From NCBI GenBank assembly GCA_021819025.1, contig JAKASN010000095.1, forward strand, positions 1 through 7,089: a DNA stretch of 7,089 nt, given 5' to 3'. This stretch comes from Actinomycetes bacterium (GTDB lineage: Bacteria > Actinomycetota > Acidimicrobiia > Acidimicrobiales > Acidimicrobiaceae). Position 1 is the first letter of the stretch. Every line of letters starts with the position of its first letter. Both the position numbers and the translations under genes were made by a program. The notes below the pieces were generated by a model. The model searched no databases, had not been told where the DNA came from, and worked only from the letters and a program-made list of their open reading frames with translations. Below are positions 1 to 5,983 of this stretch, piece after piece.

Positions 1-220
1 GTTGATTTATCCACCGGGATTGGTGACCAAGCCGATCATCGCGCTTCTGGCGAAGGACCACAACGTGTTGGCCAATATTCGCCGGGCTAGCGTCGACGAG
101 GGAACCGGATGGCTGGTGTGCGAACTCGAAGGAGATGCTCAAGACCTCAAGGGTGGCCTTGCATTTCTGGCCGAGACCGGCATCGAGGTAGAGTCGCTGG
201 GTGACGTCGTCGAGTCGTGA
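1..220 (+). CDS. NIL-domain protein, 5' end cut by the window
   Basis: The last 72 codons of a small NIL-domain protein are present and end at TGA 218-220. The visible protein opens with IYPPGLVTKPIIALLAKDHN, continues through the NIRRASV and GWLVCELEG strands, and ends after a helix (LKGGLAFLAETGIEVE). This beta-alpha-beta-beta-alpha-beta layout is that of the NIL domain, an ACT-like fold best known as the methionine-sensing C-terminal domain of the MetN transporter ATPase. Here the domain is about the whole protein, as in the small free-standing NIL proteins of actinobacteria, which I associate with sulfur amino-acid metabolism (inference). Family members usually have a few residues before the first strand, so the TTG at position 2 is probably an internal codon and the true start lies upstream of the window. 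The ligand is unknown. Confidence 0.8.
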   Translation, partial: LIYPPGLVTKPIIALLAKDHNVLANIRRASVDEGTGWLVCELEGDAQDLKGGLAFLAETGIEVESLGDVVES

Positions 221-488
221 CCTGGAGCTCTGCGTCCCCTAGCGCCGATTTCGGCCCCTCGAGACCGTCCCCTGGCGCTCCCAAGCCATCTTGAAGCTGC
301 GGGGAGTTGCAGATGGCGCGGCTTCGAAAAAGATGCAATCGGCTTCGCAGCTCTCCGAGCCGAAAAAACACGCAGACCTATCTTGGTACTGGTGTCGGCA
401 CGCGAGATCGCTCATTACCCCATGGTATCGCATCCGCAGATTTAGAACTTAGGGTAAATAGTCCCCATGAGAAGGTAGGTGGAACGAG
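221..488. other. Non-coding gap between NIL and Nudix genes
   Basis: No convincing gene is seen. A frame open from 307 across this gap is a shadow running into the Nudix gene. The stretch holds two nearby copies of CGGCTTCG (320-327 and 340-347). The second forms the left arm of a short hairpin, CGGCT 340-344 with AGCCG 358-362, followed by a run of A rather than T. It is therefore not a plus-strand terminator. The right end carries the Nudix promoter candidate and ribosome binding site, listed separately. Confidence 0.5.
450..482 (+). promoter_or_regulatory. Candidate -10 element and ribosome binding site of the Nudix gene
   Basis: TAGGGT at 450-455 matches the actinobacterial TANNNT -10 pattern and would give a leader of about 27 bases. 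No good -35 is seen at the usual distance, so the promoter call is weak. The purine-rich AGGTGG at 477-482, six bases before ATG 489, is a good Shine-Dalgarno sequence and supports that start. This is the one gene start in the window that looks conventionally led rather than leaderless. Confidence 0.35.
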
Positions 489-1190
489 ATGGATGTCGCG
501 AGAAGCACCCTGTTGCGCTGGGCAGAAGCACTTTCTGGTTCAGCGCGTACCGGCATGGGCTTTACCGAGAGCCTTTATGAGACCGAGCGCTTCGAGGAGA
601 TTCTCCACGTGGCATCAGAGATTCGCGTTGCGGCTGAAGTTGGGGGAGCGGGAATCGCTAGCGACGCCACTGGCGACGAGATCTACGACCACTGGCTTTC
701 CGAGGTCGGCAAAGGCGTACCGGGATACGTCACCCCCAAGGCCGCGGTGGCAGCCATCGTAGGCAATGAGCACGGAGAGATCCTTCTCGTGCAACGATCC
801 GACTCCGGTATTTGGCTCTACCCCACCGGTTGGGCCGATGTCGGGTACTCGCCAGCCGAGGTAGCGGTCAAGGAGGTTCTCGAAGAGACGGGTATCGAGA
901 TCGAGCCGGTTCGCTTAGTCGCAGTGATGGACGGAATGCGCCGAGGTTTTACTGCGGTGCCACTTTACTCGATGATCTTCTATTGTCGCGCCATTGGTGG
1001 CACCCTGCGGGCTCATCCACTCGAGACTCGCGACGTGGGATGGTTCAGCCGGGATAATCTCCCGACCCCCATCGCCCATGCCGACAAGTGGGTGCCGATG
1101 GCGTTCCGGGCCATCGACGGGCATGTCGATCCCGCTCACTTTGATTCGGTGCGGGTCCCCTTTTGGGCAGGCACAACTCAAGAGAAGTAA
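489..1190 (+). CDS. Nudix hydrolase with N-terminal NUDIX_N domain
   Basis: This 233-residue protein is a predicted cytoplasmic pyrophosphohydrolase of nucleoside diphosphate-X compounds. Residues 1-70 form the helical domain typical of NUDIX_N enzymes (LLRWAEALSGSARTG, then FTESLYETERFEEIL). The Nudix fold follows from about residue 81. The Nudix box spans G114 to I136 and ends KEVLEETGI, with catalytic glutamates E129, E132 and E133 present. Two consensus positions differ: the first glutamate is Y120, which is not rare in GWADVG-type members, and the usual arginine is K128. The common GG before WADVG is TG (T113-G114). A characterised NUDIX_N relative in Bacillus cereus acts on CDP-choline; whether that holds here is unknown. 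The start at ATG 489 is supported by the AGGTGG ribosome binding site. The gene stands alone and converges with the PAC2 gene 60 bases downstream. Cellular role is unassigned. Confidence 0.92.
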   Translation: MDVARSTLLRWAEALSGSARTGMGFTESLYETERFEEILHVASEIRVAAEVGGAGIASDATGDEIYDHWLSEVGKGVPGYVTPKAAVAAIVGNEHGEILLVQRSDSGIWLYPTGWADVGYSPAEVAVKEVLEETGIEIEPVRLVAVMDGMRRGFTAVPLYSMIFYCRAIGGTLRAHPLETRDVGWFSRDNLPTPIAHADKWVPMAFRAIDGHVDPAHFDSVRVPFWAGTTQEK

Positions 1191-1250
1191 CGCCGACACC
1201 ACCGCGGTGAAGCGATTTTACGGCCCGGGCGACTCTGTGGCTTCGAGCAG

Positions 1251-2144
1251 CTACTCAGTATCGCGGCGAATTTGGCGCAAGTAGTCTTCCGCCTCGTCGA
1301 TCATGTCGGTAGCTAGCCCCACGGGATCCATGGCCACGTACTCGCTGAGTTCAGAGGCCGACTCTTCGATCTCAGCCACCCCGAGGCGGGCAAGGTAGTT
1401 GAAGACCTCATCGTCTGATTCGATGATCTTGGTGATCGTCTCCTCATACTCAGCCACCGCATCATCAAAGTCCCGGGCATCAAGAGTGAGTTTGAAGAGC
1501 TCCTCTGCCTTGGAAATCAGCGCTCGGGCAGCCTTGGGAGATGGCGTCTGAATGAGGTAGTGCGGCACTGACGACCACATCACCGCTAAGGGTATCGCAG
1601 CGGCATCGAGGCCTACTTGTACCGCGCCCATGATGGTGGTCGGTCCCACGTAGTTGTCCGACATGAGACCGAGGTTGCGCATGAGCTTCGGAGAGTTCGA
1701 GCGCACGCTTACTTCAATGGGAAGGGTGTGGGGCGTATGGACAATCTGTCCAGCCAAGAAGAGCACTTCTTCGGGCGCGAAAGCCATGATCGTCTCCACC
1801 GCTAACGCGGTGTAACTGCGCCATCCCACGCGAGGCTCTACAAAGCTGATCAGGATCACGTCGCGTTTTGCTTTGCGATCCTTGCCCCGGTAGATATTTA
1901 CCGTTGGCCACTCGATTTGGCGACTCGAGCCGTCGGTAGTGGAAACAAAGGGCCGATTCTCTTCGTAGTCGACGTAGTTCTCGACGTCCACTTCTCCGAT
2001 CTGGCGGGTTTGGAAGATTTCGCGCATGTAGCTTAGCGCAAGAAATCCCGAACGCGCTGGATCGTCCTCGCCATCGAAAACTGCGACGACCAAGGGCCTC
2101 GTGAGCTTTTGTGGGCGACGAGTTAACCAGCAAATCTCAGCCAT
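1251..2144 (-). CDS. PAC2-family protein (proteasome assembly chaperone 2-like)
   Basis: This 297-residue soluble protein belongs to the PAC2 family, whose eukaryotic member helps assemble 20S proteasomes. Its role in bacteria is not settled, though actinobacteria commonly encode it. The core fold covers about residues 16-215, with FDGEDDPARSGFLALSYM near the N terminus, a central strand VLFLAG (127-132), GPTTIMGAVQ (167-176) and the family-typical WSSVPHYLIQTPSPKAARAL (190-209). The C-terminal third (about 215-297) is acidic and helical, also usual for actinobacterial members. No signal peptide or membrane segment is seen. The ATG at 2144-2142 has AAGGTG five bases upstream on the minus strand. 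This could be a Shine-Dalgarno sequence, or part of a TAAGGT -10 box giving a leaderless mRNA. The gene is convergent with the Nudix gene and divergent from the GNAT gene. No proteasome or Pup-ligase gene is visible nearby, so the link to proteolysis is family knowledge only. Confidence 0.92.
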   Translation of the reverse strand: MAEICWLTRRPQKLTRPLVVAVFDGEDDPARSGFLALSYMREIFQTRQIGEVDVENYVDYEENRPFVSTTDGSSRQIEWPTVNIYRGKDRKAKRDVILISFVEPRVGWRSYTALAVETIMAFAPEEVLFLAGQIVHTPHTLPIEVSVRSNSPKLMRNLGLMSDNYVGPTTIMGAVQVGLDAAAIPLAVMWSSVPHYLIQTPSPKAARALISKAEELFKLTLDARDFDDAVAEYEETITKIIESDDEVFNYLARLGVAEIEESASELSEYVAMDPVGLATDMIDEAEDYLRQIRRDTE

Positions 2145-2150
2145 ATCTAC

Positions 2151-2156
2151 ACCTTA
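2151..2156 (-). promoter_or_regulatory. Candidate -10 box (TAAGGT) of the PAC2 gene, leaderless layout
   Basis: Read on the minus strand, TAAGGT is followed by exactly six bases and then the ATG of the PAC2 gene. This puts the expected transcription start on the A of ATG. The -35 region is not convincing. The alternative reading is that AAGGTG is simply a ribosome binding site. The sequence fits both, and the same spacing at three other genes tips me towards a promoter. Confidence 0.4.
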
Positions 2157-2336
2157 GCAAGATCTCGGGACGAACATTTGGATGTTGAGAATGCAAATAG
2201 CTCCTCGGTGTGATGTTGTCTGGGAAGCTTTCGACGCCTGGATCTAAGCCGTGGCCAGGTGCGCTTTCCAGGATAGGCCCCATCGTTACGCTTCGTCCGC
2301 GCATGGGCCTTGAACAGGAATTCTCCAGCCCAGGGT

Positions 2337-2365
2337 TTGCTCATCGTCAGGTTGGTGCTTAGATA
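2337..2365 (+). promoter_or_regulatory. Promoter of the GNAT gene, leaderless layout
   Basis: TTGCTC at 2337-2342 and TAGATA at 2360-2365 are separated by 17 bases, the ideal sigma-70 spacer. Six bases after the -10 lies ATG 2372, so the transcript is expected to start at that codon. No Shine-Dalgarno sequence precedes either candidate start, which agrees with a leaderless mRNA. The -10 matches TATAAT at four of six positions and lacks the final T. Confidence 0.5.
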
Positions 2366-2371
2366 GTGGCC

Positions 2372-2815
2372 ATGGATGGAGAAATCGCAATCACCGAGCT
2401 AACCGATCCCACTCTTGAGGATCTCGCCGGAATGAATCGGCTTATCCCACAGCTTTCACGTAGCGCTGCGCCGCTGCATTTAGCGATGCTCAAAGAGATC
2501 TGTGCCGACCCCGACGTTGAGCTCTACCTTGCTCGGCATCAAGGGAGGATCGTCGGCTCCTTGACGCTGCTGGTCTTTCAGATTCCCACTGGCACCCGAG
2601 CCATAATCGAAGATGTTGTGGTCGACCAAGAGCTCCGCGGGAAGGATATTGGCGGGTCGCTGGTTCGCCATGGCCTTGGGCGTGCGCAATTGCGTGGCGC
2701 TCGCACGGTGGACCTCACCTCGCGACCGGATCGTGTCGTGGCGAATCGGCTCTATCTCAAGCTTGGTTTCGTGGCCCGCAACACCAATGTCTACCGGTTC
2801 GCCATCGACAATTGA
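2372..2815 (+). CDS. GNAT-family N-acetyltransferase
   Basis: This 147-residue protein is a single-domain acetyl-CoA-dependent N-acetyltransferase of the GNAT superfamily; the substrate is unknown. Sheet strands VELYLARHQGRIVGSLTL (49-66) lead into motif A: IIEDVVVDQELRG (78-90), then the acetyl-CoA pyrophosphate loop R89-G-K-D-I-G94 (R-G-x-x-I-G pattern) and the following helix. Motif B includes VDLTSRPDR and ANRLYLKLGF (124-133), where Y128 sits at the usual general-acid position. Length is normal for the family. I chose ATG 2372 because a TTGCTC/TAGATA promoter ends six bases before it. GTG 2366 is in frame two codons earlier but would overlap the untranscribed spacer. The gene is transcribed divergently from the PAC2 gene and seems monocistronic, since the next gene has its own promoter 470 bases on. 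The target could be a small molecule, a peptide or a protein N terminus. Confidence 0.9.
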   Translation: MDGEIAITELTDPTLEDLAGMNRLIPQLSRSAAPLHLAMLKEICADPDVELYLARHQGRIVGSLTLLVFQIPTGTRAIIEDVVVDQELRGKDIGGSLVRHGLGRAQLRGARTVDLTSRPDRVVANRLYLKLGFVARNTNVYRFAIDN

Positions 2816-3107
2816 GAGATGCGTGGAAAATCTACCTGGATAAGTAGTGGCTAGTTGGTGATATCGGGGAGAATCGCGCCGAGGGATGTCCTCAACAGCC
2901 AAGCCAGCCACAACCTTCGCGAGGTTACGGCCCACTTCCCTAAGTCGCGAGGCGCAACTTTAGCACTGTGGCGGCTTCGCGTCACAGGGGCTTTGGAGAA
3001 GAACCACTCGAGGTCTCTACTTCTAGGGGGCAGTCTCGAGCCGCGCCCGTCTGCCACGGGAGACTTTCGCCACTCTAAATGTTGAAATTTGTTTTGATGC
3101 GGCAGGA

Positions 3108-3127
3108 CTCGGGGTGTTCCCCCCGAG
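3108..3127. repeat. Perfect GC-rich inverted repeat (hairpin)
   Basis: CTCGGGG at 3108-3114 is exactly complementary to CCCCGAG at 3121-3127, with a six-base loop (TGTTCC). The stem is stable in either strand's RNA. It is not followed by a T run, so it is not a standard intrinsic terminator. It may act together with the T-tract hairpin 20 bases downstream. Confidence 0.55.
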
Positions 3128-3147
3128 CATGCGGGCGGGCTGAAGGC

Positions 3148-3167
3148 GCATCCAGGGTGCTCTTTTT
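3148..3167 (+). terminator. Weak intrinsic-terminator-like hairpin
   Basis: GCATC at 3148-3152 can pair with GGTGC at 3156-3160 (one G-U pair) across a three-base loop, followed directly by TCTTTTT at 3161-3167. The stem is short, so efficiency is doubtful. A hairpin-plus-T-tract here could end the GNAT transcript or a short RNA arising inside the gap, before the merR promoter. Confidence 0.3.
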
Positions 3168-3248
3168 GCGATCGCCGAACCGCGCTCATAAGCTCGCCAA
3201 CACCGAATGGCCTTTAGGCGCTTCACGGGCAGCGGCACAACCCTACTG

Positions 3249-3279
3249 TTACGTGAGAGTATCTTTGCCAGGCTAGAGT
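3249..3279 (+). promoter_or_regulatory. Promoter of merR-prfC, leaderless layout
   Basis: TAGAGT at 3274-3279 fits TANNNT and lies exactly six bases before GTG 3286, so transcription would begin on that start codon. The best upstream match, TTACGT at 3249-3254, gives a 19-base spacer. Such stretched spacers are typical of promoters that MerR proteins activate by untwisting DNA, so autoregulation is possible. Against this, I see no clear dyad in the spacer, only AGAGT repeated at 3256-3260 and 3275-3279. The -35 is weak. Confidence 0.45.
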
Positions 3280-3285
3280 GGTGGG

Positions 3286-3693
3286 GTGAATAGCGACATG
3301 CATCAAATCGGGGAGGTTGCCGAGACTACCGGATTGTCTTTGCGTACCATTCGCCACTATGAAGAGGTGGGCCTGGTGCCACCTTCGGGACGCAGCTCCG
3401 GCGGGTTTCGGCTCTACGCCGATGAAGACATCGAACGGTTGCGGCTCGTGAAGCACATGAAGCCACTCGATTTTTCGCTCGAGCAAATGCGCGAATTGCT
3501 CGAGTTACGGGATCAGCTGGCCTTAGAGGTCGATGACCACCAGCGTGTTGGTCTGCTCGAAAGGCTTGAGATGTTTGCCTCGGACGCTGATCGACGATGC
3601 GAGACGCTGCGCGAACAGCTCGCCGCCGCGAAGTCGATGGCCGAAATGTTGCGTCGCGAGGCACATTTGCGTACCTCGGCGGTAGCTAGGTGA
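3286..3693 (+). CDS. MerR-family transcriptional regulator
   Basis: This 135-residue DNA-binding regulator has the canonical MerR N terminus. The winged helix-turn-helix covers about residues 6-75: IGEVAETTGLSLRTIRHYEE, then the wing with GRSSGGFRLYADEDIERL, then a second helix-turn-helix around MKPLDFSLEQMRELLEL. Residues 78-125 are predicted to form the long antiparallel dimer coiled coil, and the C terminus is short. Only one cysteine (C105) is present, inside the coiled coil, so the metal- or thiol-sensing clusters of MerR, ZntR or SoxR are absent. The effector is unknown. GTG 3286 is chosen from the -10 box six bases upstream. ATG 3298 is an alternative with GGGGTGA eight bases before it and would drop four residues. 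The stop codon overlaps the start of prfC by four bases (GTGA), so the two are translationally coupled. Confidence 0.92.
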   Translation: MNSDMHQIGEVAETTGLSLRTIRHYEEVGLVPPSGRSSGGFRLYADEDIERLRLVKHMKPLDFSLEQMRELLELRDQLALEVDDHQRVGLLERLEMFASDADRRCETLREQLAAAKSMAEMLRREAHLRTSAVAR

Positions 3694-5294
3694 GCCTAAC
3701 TGTCGATGCCGACGTGGCAGTTTTAGCCGAGGCCGATCGGCGCCGGACCTTCGCGATCATCAGCCATCCTGACGCCGGGAAGACCACCCTGACTGAAAAG
3801 TTCCTCCTCTATGCGGGGGCGGTGGTCCAAGCTGGCGCAGTCAAAGCGCGAGCTGGGAGGCGCCGGGCCACCTCTGACTGGATGGGTATGGAGCAAGAGC
3901 GCGGCATCTCCATCACCTCTAGCGTGCTGCAGTTCACCTACCGGGGCCACGTTGTGAACCTACTTGATACCCCGGGACACCGTGATTTTTCCGAGGACAC
4001 TTACCGAGTGCTCGCGGCTGCGGACGCCGCAATTATGGTCCTCGATGTCGCCAAGGGCATCGAGCCCCAGACACTCAAGCTCTTCGAGGTGTGCCGGTCG
4101 CGGTCACTTCCGGTGCTCACTTTCCTAAACAAGTACGATCGGCCCGGGCGCGACCCGCTGGAGCTTCTTGATGAGATCGAAGCGCAGATTGGACTACGTC
4201 CTACCCCGGTTACCTGGCCAGTGGGGATCCCCGGAGACTTTCGTGGAGTCATTGACCGCCGCGGCGGCGACTTTGTGCGCTACACCCGCACCGCGCGTGG
4301 AGCCACTGTCGCAGCCGAGGAGCGAATTGATTCGGGCCGCGCCGCCCTCGAGGAGGGAGACGCCTGGACTCAGGCGACCGAGACCATAGCCCTTTTCGAT
4401 GGGGTTGGAGCGACCCTGGACGCGGCGTCGTTTTTGGCAGGTGAGAGCAGTCCCTTGTTTGTTGGTTCAGCACTGACCAACTTTGGGGTGCGGCATCTTC
4501 TCGATGCGATCGTGGATCTCGCACCCCCGGCACCGGCTCGACCCGACGTCGCCGGTTCGCTGCGCCCACTCGAGGCGCCTTGCTCGGGGTTCGTCTTCAA
4601 GATTCAGGCCAACATGGATCCCGCCCATCGCGACCACGTGGCGTTCTTTCGAGTTTGCTCTGGGCGCTTTACCCGCGGCATGGTCCTCACCCACGGTCCG
4701 AGTGGTCGGCCGTTTTCGACCAAGTACGCGGCATCGATGTTCGGTGCCGACCGTGACACCATCGAAGTTGCCTACCCAGGTGATGTGGTTGGCCTGGTGA
4801 ATGCGAGTGGGCTCCAGATCGGCGATACCCTCTACGAAGCTGCGCCGGTGACTTTTCCTGCCATCGCCACCTTCGCCCCGGAACTCTTTGCTACCGCCCG
4901 GCTCAAAGACCCCAGCCGTTACAAGCGCTTTGTTCGTGGACTCACGCAACTCGAACGAGAAGGTGTGGTTCAGGTTCTCCGTGACCCGGGTGGGGACCCG
5001 GTGCTTCCCCTTCTTGCCGCCGTCGGCGCGATGCAGTTCGAAGTCTTTACCCACCGCCTCGCTAACGAGTTCGGCGCCGAAGCAGAACTGGTACTTTCGC
5101 CATACAAAGCCGCGCGGTGCACCGACGCTGCGAGTGCCGAGCATCTGCGGCGAATCGACGGCGTGCGGGTCTTGGCCCGTGTCGATGGCACCTTGCTCGC
5201 CCTGTTCGAGAATGTCTATCGCCTGCAGCGACTCAAGGGGGAACACCCCGACTGGAAACTCGACCCCATTGTTACCGCGGGAGCCAAAGCTTGA
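3690..5294 (+). CDS. prfC: Peptide chain release factor 3 (RF3)
   Basis: This 534-residue translational GTPase recycles RF1 and RF2 from the ribosome after peptide release and may aid quality control of mis-decoded peptides (family knowledge). It matches the usual length (E. coli RF3 is 529). G1 is SHPDAGKT at 25-32. The switch I region is RATSDWMGMEQERGISITSS (59-78). G3 is DTPGH at 93-97, with catalytic H97. G4 is NKYDRPGRDPLELLDEIE from 147. G5 is GSALTNFGV at 259-267. Domain II begins near 295 and carries the RF3 hallmark IQANMDPAHRDHVAFFRVCSG (305-325, written with its start and end). Domain III covers about 395-520, with LKDPSRYKRFVRGLTQLEREG and VGAMQFEVFTHRL. The RF3-specific ATSDW and NMDPAHRD motifs separate it from EF-G and TetM. 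The GTG start overlaps the merR stop as GTGA, and no strong ribosome binding site is seen, so translation likely depends on termination of merR. The gene is intact. Confidence 0.96.
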   Translation: MSLTVDADVAVLAEADRRRTFAIISHPDAGKTTLTEKFLLYAGAVVQAGAVKARAGRRRATSDWMGMEQERGISITSSVLQFTYRGHVVNLLDTPGHRDFSEDTYRVLAAADAAIMVLDVAKGIEPQTLKLFEVCRSRSLPVLTFLNKYDRPGRDPLELLDEIEAQIGLRPTPVTWPVGIPGDFRGVIDRRGGDFVRYTRTARGATVAAEERIDSGRAALEEGDAWTQATETIALFDGVGATLDAASFLAGESSPLFVGSALTNFGVRHLLDAIVDLAPPAPARPDVAGSLRPLEAPCSGFVFKIQANMDPAHRDHVAFFRVCSGRFTRGMVLTHGPSGRPFSTKYAASMFGADRDTIEVAYPGDVVGLVNASGLQIGDTLYEAAPVTFPAIATFAPELFATARLKDPSRYKRFVRGLTQLEREGVVQVLRDPGGDPVLPLLAAVGAMQFEVFTHRLANEFGAEAELVLSPYKAARCTDAASAEHLRRIDGVRVLARVDGTLLALFENVYRLQRLKGEHPDWKLDPIVTAGAKA

Positions 5295-5945
5295 GTGGCG
5301 AAGTACTTTCTTGGCGAAGACAACGAGGATGATCGACTCGCGAGCGAGCGTGGCTAGAAACTCTAACCTTCAGCGATTGCCTAGGGCATGTCCAGACGCC
5401 TTGGTGTGTCCCGATGGCGACGCCGGTAAAGCGATATAGGTGTTGGTTGCCGACGAAGCCCCCGCGGTGCTTGATGGGTGCTGTCACCATAGCGAGGAGC
5501 CGGTATCTATCTCTGAGTGCGAGCACTTAGTGCCTTGCGGGCGGATCACCACCACAAAGTGCGCATGGATCTTTGCGCTCTTCTGCGCCGGGACATTACC
5601 CCGCCGATGGCGGACTGGCCGCTTAGCTAGAGGGTAGCTCTAACGATAAAGGGGTCGCCATCAACAGGGACTTCCCGACTCCGCGTGGCTTGACCTCTTG
5701 CGAGGCAAAGTTGCTTACCCCATCCCAAAATGAACCCAAGCGAAATTTCCGTTCCCACCATTGCTGATGAGGAGGCGCAAAGTCCTCGAGGGCGGCATTA
5801 TCACCCGAAGACCTATAGGGCAAGATGATCGAAGCCAAGCTCCCGAATCTGCGGCATGAGACCTCGATTGGGGCACTGGTGCAACACCTTAGATGGCGCG
5901 ATCCAAGAGGCGGGGGTTACCGAATCGCAAGGTCGCCATCTCTCG
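5295..5945. other. Long non-coding gap upstream of the HTH-cupin gene
   Basis: No gene is recognised on either strand. The open frames here (for example 5440-5637 plus, 5623-5838 minus with a TTG start) resemble no family I know and have mixed codon use. A 20-codon frame, GTG 5295 to TAG 5357, abuts the prfC stop but lacks support. A hairpin of seven pairs (one G-U), CTGAGTG 5513-5519 with CACTTAG 5524-5530 around a CGAG loop, has no T tract. No intrinsic terminator for prfC is evident. The length suggests decayed coding sequence or an unrecognised RNA, but neither is shown. Confidence 0.4.
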
Positions 5946-5983
5946 TCACGTAATGCACTAAATGAGTATTATAATGCACTCAT
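5946..5983 (+). promoter_or_regulatory. Promoter and probable operator of the HTH-cupin gene
   Basis: TATAAT at 5970-5975 is a perfect -10 box, six bases before ATG 5982, so a leaderless transcript is expected. The -35 is weak (TCACGT at 5946-5951, 18-base spacer). Two exact copies of TAATGCACT (5951-5959 and 5972-5980) start 21 bases apart, two helical turns, placing them on one face of the DNA. An inverted repeat, ATGAGT 5962-5967 with ACTCAT 5978-5983, brackets the -10. A protein bound to these repeats would block RNA polymerase. Autorepression by the HTH-cupin product is the simple inference. Confidence 0.6.

Larger units (their letters stand above)
2816..3248. other. Long non-coding gap upstream of merR-prfC
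   Basis: No gene is recognised on either strand; the short open frames lack family resemblance and overlap each other. The gap holds three possible hairpins: CTGTG/CACAG around 2966-2987 with an inner GCG/CGC stem, the perfect 7-base-pair hairpin at 3108-3127, and the T-tract hairpin at 3148-3167. An AT-rich patch at about 3075-3098 stands out from the GC-rich surroundings. The gap could contain the GNAT 3' untranslated region or a small RNA. Confidence 0.4.

Noticed and set aside
340..362. Hairpin CGGCT/AGCCG followed by A6 as terminator of the NIL gene
   Set aside because: The homopolymer is A, not T, on the strand of the gene, and the stem is only five to six pairs.
307..762. 151-codon plus-strand open frame overlapping the start of the Nudix gene
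   Set aside because: Arginine- and serine-rich shadow translation without family resemblance; the overlapping Nudix frame has clear domains.
1200..1209. CACCGCGGTG palindrome between the convergent Nudix and PAC2 genes as a bidirectional terminator
   Set aside because: A palindrome with no loop cannot form a useful hairpin, and no T tract follows on either strand.
2147..2344. 65-codon minus-strand frame ending just before the PAC2 start
   Set aside because: Basic, with several AGA and AGG codons and no family similarity; it fills the divergent promoter region and its end overlaps the PAC2 -10 box.
4467..5246. 259-codon minus-strand open frame inside prfC
   Set aside because: It lies wholly antisense to a well-conserved RF3 coding region and resembles no family; long antisense frames are expected in GC-rich genes.
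4888..5439. 183-codon plus-strand frame overlapping the prfC 3' end
   Set aside because: Out-of-frame shadow of RF3, low-complexity and without recognisable motifs; only its tail leaves the gene.
5623..5838. 71-codon minus-strand frame starting at TTG
   Set aside because: No ribosome binding site, no recognised family and no partner gene; considered as a decayed gene but not supportable.
5856..5981. Upstream extension of the HTH-cupin gene by 42 codons
   Set aside because: It would translate through the TATAAT box and its repeats; the HTH homology begins only after ATG 5982.
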